Of a stretch of DNA of 64,000 nt, positions 42,633 to 52,726 are shown piece after piece (positions within the stretch are counted from its first letter, which is position 1; each line of letters starts with the position of its first letter). Position numbers and translations under genes: made by a program. The DNA is taken from assembly GCA_024701455.1 (NCBI GenBank), contig JABXYP010000001.1:56001-120000 (forward strand), read 5' to 3'. The notes under the pieces were generated by a model. It searched no databases, had not been told where the DNA came from, and saw only the letters and a list, made by a program, of their open reading frames with translations. The stretch comes from Bacillus sp. A301a_S52 (lineage in GTDB: Bacteria; Bacillota; Bacilli; Bacillales; Salisediminibacteriaceae).

Positions 42633-42891
42633 GTGTATCTCTTTATATGAAAGAATGGTTATAGGGAACGGTCTCGTTAACGTTATGCTGATTAGATCGT
42701 TAAACGTAGACAAAAAAGTGCGACAAAAAGGCAGGTCAATTTGCGACAATGACGGCAATAAACAAATTGACCCAACATTTTGCAGGAAGACATACATTAT
42801 GTTGAGTAAGTCACCAATATGTCTCACCTTATGATAGCTAGACGTATGCCGTAGATTAAGGTCGAAGAGTTTTTATAGTTGGCACCATTTG
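42633..42891. other. Spacer before spoIIE
   Basis: No tRNA gene is visible here, although B. subtilis has two at this place. A 10-bp inverted repeat 'ggtcaatttg' / 'caaattgacc' (42734-42743 with 42763-42772) stands alone without a T run. Short open frames look non-coding. Confidence 0.5.
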
Positions 42892-42925
42892 TTTGACAAA
42901 ATTTGTGAGTCTCCCATGTTTTAAT
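42892..42925 (+). promoter_or_regulatory. Spo0A-type spoIIE promoter with 21-bp spacing
   Basis: TTGACA (42893-42898) and TTTAAT (42920-42925) are separated by 21 bases rather than 17. The -35 overlaps TTTGACAAA (42892-42900), the reverse complement of the 0A box TTTGTCAAA. A spacing of 21 bp with Spo0A activation is known for spoIIE of B. subtilis. Confidence 0.65.
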
Positions 42926-42958
42926 TAGAGGACGAACTTAAAACAGGGTGGTGGAAGA

Positions 42959-45445
42959 ATGTTTGTAAGAAGTGGTGTACAGAGTGTGATTAAAATGAAT
43001 GGACAAGCTATTTCAGTGGTTGAAGGCTTGAAAGGCTTTGTAATAAGGAAGTCTCTATCTTTAACAGAAAGAAAGGTAGATAAAGTAAAAATTCAGGCAC
43101 TAAAACGGCTTCTTCTTATTATGGGGGTTGGCTTCTTATTAGGTAGGTCAGTCATTTTGCTACAGCTACTTCCATTTGCAATTCCCTTCTTGGCTGTTGT
43201 ATTTAAATGGAGGCGGAATTTAACATTACCAGCTGCGTTTGCTCTCATCGCCGGCTCTACAAGTTTGTCGTTTGGATATGCGGGCCATACGACAGTCGCC
43301 ATTTTATTATATTTTCTTTTACAAGCAGTCGTTGAAAAGATAAGTAAAAGTAAGAACTTTTTACCGATAACCGTATTTTTAGCTGTAGCAGGGACGAGGT
43401 ACTTAAGCCTTATTATTCAAGAAGGGGCATCTATGTATCATATTTTCGCTGCCTCTGTTGAAGGTGGACTAGCTTTAGTCGTGACTCTTATCTTTTTTCA
43501 GAGCCTCCCTTTAATTTTTGAAAGAAAAAAACAAATAAACTTAAAGCACGAAGAAGTCGTGTGTCTTGTTATATTGCTCGGATCACTTCTGACTGGGACT
43601 GTAGGTTGGCTTATTTACCAAATGTCTGTGGAACATATTGTTGCGAGATATGTGGTACTTATCTTTGCTTTTTCTGGGGGGGCAACGATTGGGGCTACCG
43701 TAGGTGTCATTATGGGATTGATCTTATCGTTAGCAAGTGTCTCGCATCTTGTTTCCATGAGTTTACTGGCTTTTGCAGGACTTCTTGGAGGATTGCTTAA
43801 AGAAGGGGGAAAAGTAGGGACAGCACTGGGACTAGTTATTGCAAGCTTATTGATGGCGATGTATGCAGATAGTCAATCTTCATTGAATGTGACGTTGTTT
43901 GAAAGTCTTACAGCGGTTGCTTTCTTTTATCTGACGCCGAAGAAATGGACGAGCAGTCTTGCTGGATATATACCAGGTACTGTGGAGTATACACAGGAAC
44001 AACAAAAATATTTAAGAAAAATTAGAGATGTCACTGCTGGGAAGGTAGAACAGTTTTCTGACTTATTTCTCAGCTTGTCCCGGACTTTCTCCTTTCACGG
44101 AAAAACGGAAGAAGATGAAGAAAAAGAATGCGAGGTAGATTTGTTTTTAAGCAGTGTGACAGAAGCTACGTGTCAGACGTGCATGAAAAAACAGCAATGT
44201 TGGGCAAGGGACTTTGATAAAACATATGGATTAATGGAGCAGATAATGGGAGCGTGTGAGAAGGATGGTGACATAAAAGACAGAGCATTGGCAGCAGTGT
44301 GGAAGAAACATTGTATTATTGACACAAAAGTAGTGGATACAATCAATGGGAAATTGAAAGAACGTGATGGCGAAATGCGTTTGAGAAATCAACTTTTAGA
44401 AAGCAGACAATTAGTAGCAGAGCAATTAATTGGGGTATCACAAGTGATGGAAGATTTTGCGAAAGATATTCAAAGGGAGAAAAAAGTTCATGAACAGCAA
44501 GAAATAGATATTAAAAACTCATTGTCAGAAGCGGGTGTTGACGTAGACTTAGTGGATATTTATAGCCTTGAGCCTGGAAATGTAGATGTGGAAATGATCA
44601 TCCCTTCTAATTCCTATAATGAAGCTGAAAAAGTGATAGCACCGCTATTGTCAGATATTTTACGTGAATGTGTCATCGTAAAACACACCGAAGCTGCACG
44701 CGCTACAGGACCAGAAACAAAAGTTGTATTCGCCTCAACAAAAACGTTTGTTATTAATCAAGGGGTGGCTCACACCGCGAAAGGAGGTAAATGGGTATCA
44801 GGAGACAGTTATTCGACGATGGAAATTGGAGAAGGGACGTATGCCATGGCCATTAGTGATGGAATGGGAAACGGACGTCGTGCACACATCGAAAGCCAAG
44901 AAACCATTGATTTATTGCGTCGAATTCTGCTTTCTGGGATTGATGAGACAGTCGCTATAAAGTCGATTAACTCTGTTCTATCTCTTAGATCAAACGAAGA
45001 AGTCTTCTCCACACTTGATCTTGCCATGCTTGATTTACAAACTGGCAAAGCAAAATTTCTCAAAGTTGGCTCAACACCAAGCTACATCAAGCGTGGGGAT
45101 CAAGTGATGTCTCTAGAGGCGGGGAATCTGCCTATTGGCATGATTAGAGAGATGGACGTGGATGTTGTATCTGAACAACTTAAGGCAGGTGATCTGTTAA
45201 TTATGATGAGTGATGGCGTATATGAGGCGTCCAAACACGTAGAAAACAAGGATATTAGAATGAAGCGAATGATTCGAGAAATGATGACAAAAGATCCTCA
45301 AGAGGTGGCGGACTTACTTATGGAAAAAATGATACGTGATGCTGACGGGGAAATACATGATGATATGACGGTTTTAGTAGCAAAAGTAGATCATTATTTA
45401 CCCGAATGGGCCACGTTTTCAGCCCCTGAAAAGGAGTGGGCTTAA
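42959..45445 (+). CDS. spoIIE: Stage II sporulation protein E, PP2C phosphatase
   Basis: SpoIIE dephosphorylates SpoIIAA at the polar septum and so releases sigma F in the forespore. The 828-residue protein (normal length) has about ten N-terminal membrane helices (about 40-320), a central FtsZ-binding and regulatory region with several cysteines (TCQTCMKKQQC), and a C-terminal PP2C domain (about 590-820) with metal ligands in AISDGMGNG and IHDDMTVL. A GGTGG site precedes the ATG. Confidence 0.97.
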   Translation: MFVRSGVQSVIKMNGQAISVVEGLKGFVIRKSLSLTERKVDKVKIQALKRLLLIMGVGFLLGRSVILLQLLPFAIPFLAVVFKWRRNLTLPAAFALIAGSTSLSFGYAGHTTVAILLYFLLQAVVEKISKSKNFLPITVFLAVAGTRYLSLIIQEGASMYHIFAASVEGGLALVVTLIFFQSLPLIFERKKQINLKHEEVVCLVILLGSLLTGTVGWLIYQMSVEHIVARYVVLIFAFSGGATIGATVGVIMGLILSLASVSHLVSMSLLAFAGLLGGLLKEGGKVGTALGLVIASLLMAMYADSQSSLNVTLFESLTAVAFFYLTPKKWTSSLAGYIPGTVEYTQEQQKYLRKIRDVTAGKVEQFSDLFLSLSRTFSFHGKTEEDEEKECEVDLFLSSVTEATCQTCMKKQQCWARDFDKTYGLMEQIMGACEKDGDIKDRALAAVWKKHCIIDTKVVDTINGKLKERDGEMRLRNQLLESRQLVAEQLIGVSQVMEDFAKDIQREKKVHEQQEIDIKNSLSEAGVDVDLVDIYSLEPGNVDVEMIIPSNSYNEAEKVIAPLLSDILRECVIVKHTEAARATGPETKVVFASTKTFVINQGVAHTAKGGKWVSGDSYSTMEIGEGTYAMAISDGMGNGRRAHIESQETIDLLRRILLSGIDETVAIKSINSVLSLRSNEEVFSTLDLAMLDLQTGKAKFLKVGSTPSYIKRGDQVMSLEAGNLPIGMIREMDVDVVSEQLKAGDLLIMMSDGVYEASKHVENKDIRMKRMIREMMTKDPQEVADLLMEKMIRDADGEIHDDMTVLVAKVDHYLPEWATFSAPEKEWA

Positions 45446-45507
45446 AACAGAGTATAAAATCTCTGAATCTTGTAAAAGCTGATAAAAAACAAGATAGGAG
45501 TGGGCTT

Positions 45508-46242
45508 ATGAGTCGTGGTACAATTAGACAAATTTTGTTAATTACTGATGGGTGTTCAAATGCTGGGGAAGATCCAGTGGCAATGGCGGCAATTGCCAAA
45601 GAAGAGGGGCTATGCGTCAATGTCATTGGCATTTTAGATGATGATGATGAAAATGAAAGAGGTATGTCAGAAGTGAATGATATTGCTGCAGCTGGAGGGG
45701 GAATGAGTGACGTTGTATATGCCAAAGCTCTTTCACAAACTGTCCAGATGGTCACGAAGAAAGGGATGACACAAACCATTCATGGAGTTGTAAACCGAGA
45801 AATCTCACAGATCCTCGGTAAAGACCAAGAGATGGATGACCTAGCACCTGAAAAGCGAGAAGAATTAATGGAAGTAGTAGATGAATTAGGAGAAACATCT
45901 CAGCTTGATATGGTTATTTTAGTGGATACAAGTGCTAGTATGAGAAATAAGCTGCCTCGTGTCCAGGAGGCGTTGTTAGATTTGTCTCTAAGCCTCAAGT
46001 CTCGAGAAGGTGATAACTATTTCTGTCTGTATTCATTTCCCGGGAAAAGAAACCCAGTAGAGAAACTTTTATCATGGACACCACAATTAGATTCGCTTAA
46101 AGGCGCATTTAAAAAACTGTCTACATCGGGAGTGACGCCAACAGGGCCAGCTATTATGGAAGCGATTAAACTGTATAGTAAGCGAATGAAGAAAGGCGTT
46201 ACAAATGATGAAACAACCTTCATCGAAGAGTCTGGACAATAA
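45508..46242 (+). CDS. yabS: VWA-domain protein YabS
   Basis: The 244-residue protein has a von Willebrand factor A fold with the metal-adhesion motif DTSAS (in MVILVDTSASM, about residues 134-144) and a TPTGPAI segment. An N-terminal half resembling another VWA start (ILLITDGCSNAG) is also visible. The function is unknown. The gene lies between spoIIE and yabT as in B. subtilis. ATG 45508 follows an AGGAGTG site, and its end overlaps yabT by 38 bases. Confidence 0.88.
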   Translation: MSRGTIRQILLITDGCSNAGEDPVAMAAIAKEEGLCVNVIGILDDDDENERGMSEVNDIAAAGGGMSDVVYAKALSQTVQMVTKKGMTQTIHGVVNREISQILGKDQEMDDLAPEKREELMEVVDELGETSQLDMVILVDTSASMRNKLPRVQEALLDLSLSLKSREGDNYFCLYSFPGKRNPVEKLLSWTPQLDSLKGAFKKLSTSGVTPTGPAIMEAIKLYSKRMKKGVTNDETTFIEESGQ

Positions 46243-47197
46243 CTTTTATCCTGGGCAAACCATCACAGGAAGGTGGCACGGAAAAAAATACGTCATCCTC
46301 AAAGTTTTGGGGGAAGGGGCTATTGGTAAAGTATATTTAGCAAGACATGGCAGACAATTGATGGCACTTAAGGTTGCACACAATGCCATGTCCGTTTCCT
46401 CTGAAGTCCATGTACTTAGACAAATATCGAAGGTCCAAGGGTTATCGCTCGGACCTTCTTTCCTTGATATGGATGATGTTGCAACAGCACAAGGTAACAT
46501 TACGTTTTATGCTATGGAGTATATTCATGGTGAACCATTTTTACCTTTTGTAAGAAATAAAGGGATTGAATGGCTTGGGATTTTTGTAGTGCAATTACTA
46601 GGCGATTTACAAAAAATGCATGACAAAGGTTGGGTCTTCGGTGATATTAAGCCCGAAAATTTACTTATAACATCTAATCCGTATCAATTGAGGTGGATTG
46701 ACCCAGGCGGTGTTACGAAGAGGGGGCGATCTATTAAAGAATACACAGAGTTTTTTGATCGTGGCTATTGGGGGGCTGGTGATCGCAAAGCGGATCCCGC
46801 ATACGATTTGTTTTCTGTGTCAATGTTAATAGTGAATCGTAGCTATCCCGCTCGCTTTTATAAAGAAGGAGTAAAAGGAACTCGTGTCATTATAGAGAAA
46901 ACGTCCAAACAGGCTAGCTTAATACCTTACGCTCCTATTATTGAAAAAGGAGTCACGCAACGATATGAGCATGCACTTGAGATGAAAAAGGATGTGATGG
47001 AAGTGTTACGAGCACAGCAGGCGAACGTACCTCCCTCCAGGAAAAAGAAACGAATATCCTCTTTTATGAAGCAAAAACATGCTTCTGCTATTACTTCGTC
47101 AACCTCTCGTACCGCTAAAAAAAGAAGCGGGTTTAAGGAGACGGCCATTTTTGCCTCTTTTCTTCTTATCCTATATATTCTATACTTGACGGGATAA
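46205..47197 (+). CDS. yabT: Ser/Thr protein kinase YabT
   Basis: This Hanks-type kinase has the glycine loop LGEGAIGKVYLA (about 37-48), the ATP lysine in ALKVA, the catalytic loop VFGDIKPENLL in place of HRD, and WIDPGG in place of DFG. The catalytic aspartates are kept, as in B. subtilis YabT. A basic linker and one C-terminal transmembrane helix (last 22 residues) follow. YabT phosphorylates RecA during sporulation and is stimulated by DNA. No PASTA domains are present. Confidence 0.92.
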   Translation: MMKQPSSKSLDNNFYPGQTITGRWHGKKYVILKVLGEGAIGKVYLARHGRQLMALKVAHNAMSVSSEVHVLRQISKVQGLSLGPSFLDMDDVATAQGNITFYAMEYIHGEPFLPFVRNKGIEWLGIFVVQLLGDLQKMHDKGWVFGDIKPENLLITSNPYQLRWIDPGGVTKRGRSIKEYTEFFDRGYWGAGDRKADPAYDLFSVSMLIVNRSYPARFYKEGVKGTRVIIEKTSKQASLIPYAPIIEKGVTQRYEHALEMKKDVMEVLRAQQANVPPSRKKKRISSFMKQKHASAITSSTSRTAKKRSGFKETAIFASFLLILYILYLTG

Positions 47198-47245
47198 ACG
47201 ATATTATAAAAGTATGGGGTTTGGATAGAATCGGGGGTGTAACGT

Positions 47246-48004
47246 ATGCAAGCCGCTGATGAAGTGATGGATATGTGCTTGTTGGCAGGGGAAATTATGT
47301 TGAAGTATGGGGCAGAAACATATCGGGTTGAAGAAACACTAGAGAGGATGGCTAGGGCTTCAGGATTTACGAATGTTCACTGCTTTACAACGACGACGGG
47401 GATATTTCTATCTTTTGAAGAGCGAAAGGGTAAGGAAGATCTCATGCAAATGGTGCGTATTGATGACCGGATGCAAGATCTGAATAAAGTAACGGAAGTG
47501 AATCAAGTTTCCCGTGAATTCACAGCAGGCCAATTGACGGTTGAAGCAGCACATGAGCGTTTAATACAGATACATAAGACACCGATCCATTATCCGATTT
47601 GGCTAATTCATCTAGCTGCAGGCGTAGCGGGAAGTGGGTTTTCTTACTTGTTCGGGGGAAGACTTGTGGATTTATTGCCAGCCTATATTGCAGCTGTACT
47701 GGCTAGTGTCACATTAGTCGAATTTGAGCGTTATTTAAAAGTACGTTTTGCAGCTGAAATGGCGGCTGCTTTTATTGGTGGCTCGGTAGCCATTTTTTTA
47801 GTCTTTGTGGGGATAGGGAGTAGTCTTGATCAAATTATTATCGGCTCTCTCATGCCTCTTGTTCCTGGCGTTCCATTGACAAACGCAGTGCGTGATTTAT
47901 TATCAGGGGATTTGCTTGCAGGGATGAGCCGTGGGGTAGAAGCGTTACTTACATCGTTGTCAATAGCCAGTGGAATTGCACTAACAATTTCGTTATTTTT
48001 GTAA
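47246..48004 (+). CDS. Threonine/serine exporter family, large subunit (ThrE N-terminal type)
   Basis: The 252-residue protein has a soluble N-terminal part (about 1-115, MLKYGAETYRVEETLERMA and FTTTTGIFLSFE) and about five membrane helices, matching the ThrE/YjjP domain (DUF1212). Export of threonine and serine is known for the single-chain ThrE; here the protein is split, with the partner directly downstream. The substrate is inferred from family. Confidence 0.85.
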   Translation: MQAADEVMDMCLLAGEIMLKYGAETYRVEETLERMARASGFTNVHCFTTTTGIFLSFEERKGKEDLMQMVRIDDRMQDLNKVTEVNQVSREFTAGQLTVEAAHERLIQIHKTPIHYPIWLIHLAAGVAGSGFSYLFGGRLVDLLPAYIAAVLASVTLVEFERYLKVRFAAEMAAAFIGGSVAIFLVFVGIGSSLDQIIIGSLMPLVPGVPLTNAVRDLLSGDLLAGMSRGVEALLTSLSIASGIALTISLFL

Positions 48005-48016
48005 GGAGGGGTACAT

Positions 48017-48466
48017 ATGCAGTTGTTATTAGAATTAATTATTACATTTGCTGCTATTATCGGATTCGGCATCATTTTCAGTGTGCCAAAACGGGCCCTT
48101 CTTCTCGGTGGTGGAATTGGTGTTATCACATGGTTTGTCCTCCAGACAGGAATAACGCTTGGTGCCTCAAGCGTTTTCTCTACCTTGCTTGCCTCATTGT
48201 CTGCTGCGACTATAGCCCATCTTCTAGCAAAAAAAATTCGCATCCCGGTGACAACACTCTCTATTCCTGGGATACTCCCTCTAGTACCAGGAAGTAGAGC
48301 TTATTTTACAATGTTGTCATTTGTGGAAGGAGATTATATACAAGGACTCGAGTACGGAGTAGAAACGATGCTACAAGCTGGTGCAATTGCAGGGGGGCTC
48401 GTACTTGCATTATCGATCTTTTCATTTGGGAAAGGGATAGGGAACCGTTATGAAGCAGGTCATTAA
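48017..48466 (+). CDS. Threonine/serine exporter family, small subunit (ThrE C-terminal type)
   Basis: The 149-residue membrane protein has four or five helices and the IPGILPLVPGSRAYFTMLSF motif of the ThrE_2/YjjB domain (DUF3815), which echoes the LMPLVPGVPLTNAVRD motif in the upstream partner. The GGAGG site overlaps the upstream stop. It overlaps tilS by 17 bases, so the pair is transcriptionally tied to tilS and hpt. Confidence 0.86.
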   Translation: MQLLLELIITFAAIIGFGIIFSVPKRALLLGGGIGVITWFVLQTGITLGASSVFSTLLASLSAATIAHLLAKKIRIPVTTLSIPGILPLVPGSRAYFTMLSFVEGDYIQGLEYGVETMLQAGAIAGGLVLALSIFSFGKGIGNRYEAGH

Positions 48467-49853
48467 TTCATTCATTACTAAACATGGTCTAATTGAAGAG
48501 GGAGATCATTTACTAGTTGCGGTATCTGGTGGGCCAGATAGTATGGCGTTAATTCACTACTTAATAGAACTAAGTCACTTAAAAAAGGTTCAGTTAAGTG
48601 TTACACATGTGGAGCATGGCCTAAGAGGTGAGGAATCAAAAAAAGATGCGGAATTGGTGGCATCTTTTTGTCAGAAACATATGGTGCCTTTTTATTTATA
48701 TGAAGCAGATGTCAAGAAAAAGAAACAGCAGCAAGCCGTGTCGACACAAGATGCGGCGAGGTTATGTCGTTATGAATGGTTCGAACATTTAATGCATAAG
48801 TTAGGTACAACAAAGCTTGTCACAGCCCATCATGGGGATGATCAGATTGAGACGATGCTAATGAGACAAATGCGTGGCAGTTTGTCCGGAAGAAAAGGAA
48901 TTCCGGTAAAAAGGATGTTTGCCGGAGGGTATATCATTCGCCCCTTGTTAGCAGTCGAAAAAGACAAACTTCTCGAATATTGCTCTACTCATAACATTCC
49001 ATATCGTAAAGATGGATCAAATGATGAAGATACGTATTTAAGAAATCGTATTCGACAGCAGTTACTCCCTTTCATTAAAAAAGAGAACCCAAAGGCCCAT
49101 CACGTATTCCAGTGGCAGTCCGAAGTTTTGACAGATGAAGAAGAATGGTTTCAACATGAGACAAAACAGGTCGTAGAGAAAGTAATCACCTTTAAAGGCT
49201 CTCATAAAATAACTGTCTCACTTGAAGCTTTTGGTGAAGTGGCTAAAGCTTTACAAAGACGGGCCATTCATCTAATATTAAACTATCTTTTAATCAGTCA
49301 TCAGTTACAATTTGATCGCTCTCATATTGAGGCTATTATTGATTTAATAAGGAAAGAACATCCATCTGGAGAAGTCCATTTGCCTAAAAATATAACTGTA
49401 GAAAAGTCATACGACAGCTTAGTTTTCTCTAAAAAAACACCTGTTTTAAAAGAGGAATTATGGGATCAGAAGAAGGAATTAGTTTTACCTCTCCCTGGTA
49501 AACTGACGTGGGCAACTGGGACGATATGTACTGATACTATAGTTGGAAAAATTCCGTTAAAAAATGAACCACATGACACCTTTATTGATTTAAATAAAGT
49601 ATCTTTGCCGTTCATTATCAGGACGCGTCGAGCAGGTGACCGTATGTCTTTTTTGGGAGGAAAAGGAACGAAGAAATTAAAGGATGTTTTTATTGAGGAG
49701 AAAGTTGCTAAAGGAGATCGTGATCTTTGGCCCATTGTTACCGATAGTCATGGTACAATATTATGGGTGCCTTTATTGAAGCGCTCAAATGAAGGAGTTG
49801 TAGATGATAAGTCAGAAAATGTCGTACAATTGACTTATCGCGCTTATACATAA
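48450..49853 (+). CDS. tilS: tRNA(Ile)-lysidine synthase
   Basis: TilS modifies C34 of tRNA-Ile(CAU) to lysidine so that it reads AUA. The 467-residue protein has the PP-loop VAVSGGPDSMAL (about 23-34), VEHGLRGEES (about 55-64), a TAHHGDDQIET segment (about 127-137) and the C-terminal substrate-binding domains. Essential in bacteria. It precedes hpt, as usual. Confidence 0.96.
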   Translation: MKQVINSFITKHGLIEEGDHLLVAVSGGPDSMALIHYLIELSHLKKVQLSVTHVEHGLRGEESKKDAELVASFCQKHMVPFYLYEADVKKKKQQQAVSTQDAARLCRYEWFEHLMHKLGTTKLVTAHHGDDQIETMLMRQMRGSLSGRKGIPVKRMFAGGYIIRPLLAVEKDKLLEYCSTHNIPYRKDGSNDEDTYLRNRIRQQLLPFIKKENPKAHHVFQWQSEVLTDEEEWFQHETKQVVEKVITFKGSHKITVSLEAFGEVAKALQRRAIHLILNYLLISHQLQFDRSHIEAIIDLIRKEHPSGEVHLPKNITVEKSYDSLVFSKKTPVLKEELWDQKKELVLPLPGKLTWATGTICTDTIVGKIPLKNEPHDTFIDLNKVSLPFIIRTRRAGDRMSFLGGKGTKKLKDVFIEEKVAKGDRDLWPIVTDSHGTILWVPLLKRSNEGVVDDKSENVVQLTYRAYT

Positions 49854-49914
49854 TGAGATTGTCTGTAACTGGTAAAAATGATTATGCACATTATAGGAGG
49901 TACGTGTAAAGACT

Positions 49915-50454
49915 ATGCGAGAAGACATTGAAGAGATATTAATTTCTGAAGAGGATATTCAGAAAAAAATTAGTGAATTAGGTGCAAAATTAACGGAAGA
50001 ATATGAAGGGAAGTTCCCATTGGTCGTTGGTATTCTCAAAGGGTCTTTACCTTTTATGGGAGATTTAATTCAAAAAATTGATACACACATTGAGTTTGAT
50101 TTAATGGATGTGTCAAGTTATGGAACTGAAACAGTTTCGTCTGGTGAGGTCAAAATTGTAAAAGACCTTAATACGTCAGTAGAAGGAAGAGATGTTCTCA
50201 TCCTTGAAGACATTATAGATAGTGGTAACACACTAAGTTATTTAGTAAAACTGTTTCACTATCGACAGGCTAAATCAGTGAAAATCGTCACCTTGCTTGA
50301 TAAACCAGAAGGGCGTACGCAAGAAATACACCCTGATATAGCAGGCTTTACTGTTCCTGACAAGTTTGTTGTAGGCTATGGCCTTGATTACATTGAGCGT
50401 TATCGAAATCTGCCTTATATCGGTGTGCTGAAGCCTGAGATTTATCAAAGTTAA
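49915..50454 (+). CDS. hpt: Hypoxanthine phosphoribosyltransferase
   Basis: The enzyme salvages hypoxanthine and guanine with PRPP. It has 179 residues, the PRPP motif [14 protein letters not shown] (about 98-111) and the [14 protein letters not shown] segment. AGGAGG lies 14 bases before the ATG, a rather long spacing. The tilS-hpt-ftsH order is conserved. Confidence 0.96.
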   Translation: MREDIEEILISEEDIQKKISELGAKLTEEYEGKFPLVVGILKGSLPFMGDLIQKIDTHIEFDLMDVSSYGTETVSSGEVKIVKDLNTSVEGRDVLILEDIIDSGNTLSYLVKLFHYRQAKSVKIVTLLDKPEGRTQEIHPDIAGFTVPDKFVVGYGLDYIERYRNLPYIGVLKPEIYQS

Positions 50455-50523
50455 TTCGTTGTGATTGATGACATTTGTATGATACTATTACCTAAGTGTA
50501 TTTGACGTGGGAGGAGGTTCAGG

Positions 50524-52566
50524 ATGAATCGGATTTTTAGAAATACGATCTTTTATGTATTGATTTTCTTAATTATTGTCGGAGTAGTCAGTGTATTCCA
50601 AGGGGACCCTGATGAAACAACAGAAATGACATTTAATGAATTCCGACAGGAGCTGGAAAATGACAATATTGAATCGTTGTCGATTCAGCCCCGTTTAGAT
50701 GTATATGCAGCTAGAGGTCAACTAAGAGGTGCAGAAGATGATGAGTACTTTACAGTGAATGTACCAGACCTTCAAGCCTTTTTAGAAGAAGTTATTGCCT
50801 CAACTGGGGAACAAGGTTTAGATGAACTAGTGTTTGAACAGGCTGAGGAGCCTAGCGGATGGGTGAATTTCTTCACGGCGATTATTCCATTCGTCATTAT
50901 ATTCATTCTCTTCTTCTTCCTGTTAAGCCAAGCTCAGGGTGGCGGCAGTCGAGTCATGAACTTCGGAAAGAGTAAGGCGAAGCTCGTGAGTGAGGATAAG
51001 AAAAAGGCCCGCTTCAAAGATGTGGCAGGAGCTGATGAAGAAAAGCAAGAGTTAGTTGAAGTAGTTGATTTCTTAAAAGAGCCGCGGAAATTTGCAGATA
51101 TAGGTGCTCGCATTCCTAAAGGGGTACTTCTTGTAGGACCACCAGGGACTGGTAAAACATTGATTGCCCGAGCGGTAGCTGGAGAAGCAGGTGTACCATT
51201 CTTCTCAATTAGTGGGTCTGACTTCGTTGAAATGTTTGTTGGTGTGGGTGCGTCTCGTGTTAGAGATTTATTTGAAAATGCGAAGAAGAATGCACCGTGT
51301 ATTATATTTATTGACGAGATTGATGCGGTTGGACGTCGACGTGGTGCAGGCCTAGGCGGCGGGCATGATGAAAGAGAACAAACGTTGAACCAATTGCTAG
51401 TTGAAATGGATGGTTTTGGTGTCAATGAAGGGATTATTCTCATTGCAGCCACAAACCGTGCAGATATTCTTGACCCTGCGTTATTACGTCCAGGACGTTT
51501 TGATCGTCAAATTATGGTTGGTCGTCCTGATGTTAAAGGGCGTGAAGCGGTTCTAGAAGTCCATGCTAAAAACAAGCCGCTCCAAGATGACGTAAACTTA
51601 AAGACCATTGCTCAGCGAACGCCAGGCTTTTCTGGGGCTGACTTAGAAAACTTATTAAATGAAGCAGCTCTTGTTTCTGCCCGTGCTAATAAGAAGAAAA
51701 TTGATATGGAAGCGGTGGAAGAAGCGATTGATCGAACGATTGCTGGTCCATCGAAGAAAAGCCGTGTCATATCTGAAAAAGAGAAAAATATTGTTGCTTA
51801 TCACGAAGCAGGTCATACTGTTGTTGGGGTCAAATTGGAAAGTGCAGATATGGTTCACAAAGTGACCATTGTGCCTCGTGGTCAAGCAGGTGGGTACGCG
51901 ATGATGCTGCCTAAAGAAGATAGATACTTCATGACCAAGCCAGAGCTCCTTGATAAAATTGTCGGATTGCTTGGTGGACGTGTGGCAGAAGAAGTGATGT
52001 TTAATGAAGTTTCTACAGGCGCTCATAATGATTTCCAGCGTGCTACAGGTATTGCTAGGAAAATGGTTATGGAATACGGTATGAGTGATAAACTAGGACC
52101 TGTTCAATTCGGTAGCTCTCAAGGAGAAGTTTTTCTTGGACGAGATATTAATAATGAGCAGAACTATAGTGAAGCGATTGCTCACGAGATTGATATGGAA
52201 GTTCAACGTATATTGAAGGAGTCTTATGAACGATGTAAACAAATACTCCTTGAAAATAAGGCAAGCCTAGAGATTGTAGCAAAAACATTACTAGAACACG
52301 AAACGTTAGATGCGGAACAAATTCGCTCACTCATCGAAGAAGGCAAGCTTCCGGACGATCACCATGTGACAAAGAAATTAAATGGTGACTCTGATCATAA
52401 TGATGATGTAACGGTGAATATCCAAGGTAAAGAAGAAGAGAAAGATGCCATGGAAGATTTCCTTGGTTCTCGTTATAACAGTGATGACAGTGATGACAGT
52501 CATGACAATGATGAATCCACTGAGTCCAATGATGAAGGTAAAAATGAAAACAACGATAGAAAATAA
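50524..52566 (+). CDS. ftsH: ATP-dependent zinc metalloprotease FtsH
   Basis: This membrane-anchored AAA+ protease of 680 residues has two N-terminal transmembrane helices (about 5-22 and 115-135), Walker A GPPGTGKT (205-212), Walker B IIFIDEID, the second region of homology [19 protein letters not shown], and the zinc site HEAGH (427-431). It degrades misfolded membrane proteins and regulators. The tail after residue 610 is about 40 residues longer than in B. subtilis and very rich in Asp, Asn, Ser and Glu, with repeated [10 protein letters not shown]. Confidence 0.97.
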   Translation: MNRIFRNTIFYVLIFLIIVGVVSVFQGDPDETTEMTFNEFRQELENDNIESLSIQPRLDVYAARGQLRGAEDDEYFTVNVPDLQAFLEEVIASTGEQGLDELVFEQAEEPSGWVNFFTAIIPFVIIFILFFFLLSQAQGGGSRVMNFGKSKAKLVSEDKKKARFKDVAGADEEKQELVEVVDFLKEPRKFADIGARIPKGVLLVGPPGTGKTLIARAVAGEAGVPFFSISGSDFVEMFVGVGASRVRDLFENAKKNAPCIIFIDEIDAVGRRRGAGLGGGHDEREQTLNQLLVEMDGFGVNEGIILIAATNRADILDPALLRPGRFDRQIMVGRPDVKGREAVLEVHAKNKPLQDDVNLKTIAQRTPGFSGADLENLLNEAALVSARANKKKIDMEAVEEAIDRTIAGPSKKSRVISEKEKNIVAYHEAGHTVVGVKLESADMVHKVTIVPRGQAGGYAMMLPKEDRYFMTKPELLDKIVGLLGGRVAEEVMFNEVSTGAHNDFQRATGIARKMVMEYGMSDKLGPVQFGSSQGEVFLGRDINNEQNYSEAIAHEIDMEVQRILKESYERCKQILLENKASLEIVAKTLLEHETLDAEQIRSLIEEGKLPDDHHVTKKLNGDSDHNDDVTVNIQGKEEEKDAMEDFLGSRYNSDDSDDSHDNDESTESNDEGKNENNDRK

Positions 52567-52582
52567 GATGAATAAATGACTG

Positions 52583-52700
52583 AAAGTGTCCCGCAACACC
52601 GTGTCATCCATCAAAGTAGGTTAAACCAACCCTTCATAAAGAGTGGCTTAGAAGGTTTAACGAAAGGTGGAGAACGGGAACTGTGGGGCACTTTTTTGTA
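52583..52700 (+). ncRNA. Structured RNA element or large terminator between ftsH and coaX
   Basis: A 13-bp stem with G-U pairs joins 52583-52595 to 52682-52694 and runs into six T residues. Inside it 'cacc' pairs with 'ggtg', and 'gttaaacc' (52620-52627) pairs with 'ggtttaac' (52654-52661), giving nested helices around a large loop. An alternative pairing 'tcccg' / 'cggga' would compete with the outer stem. I do not recognise a known riboswitch; it may simply be the ftsH terminator. Confidence 0.5.
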
Positions 52701-52726
52701 TTTTTGAGAGAATAGGGGGGTGTAGT

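Noticed and set aside
42616..42834. Frames on both strands between yabR and spoIIE, and a search for tRNA genes there
   Set aside because: The frames show no coding pattern, and no cloverleaf with a TTCGA-type T loop and CCA end could be found.
43561..43800. 79-codon frame inside spoIIE
   Set aside because: Cys/Trp-rich translation in a second frame of a well-supported gene.
46520..46720. Possible kinase-dead YabT because HRD and DFG are altered
   Set aside because: The catalytic aspartates remain and B. subtilis YabT shows the same changes, so it is normal for the family.
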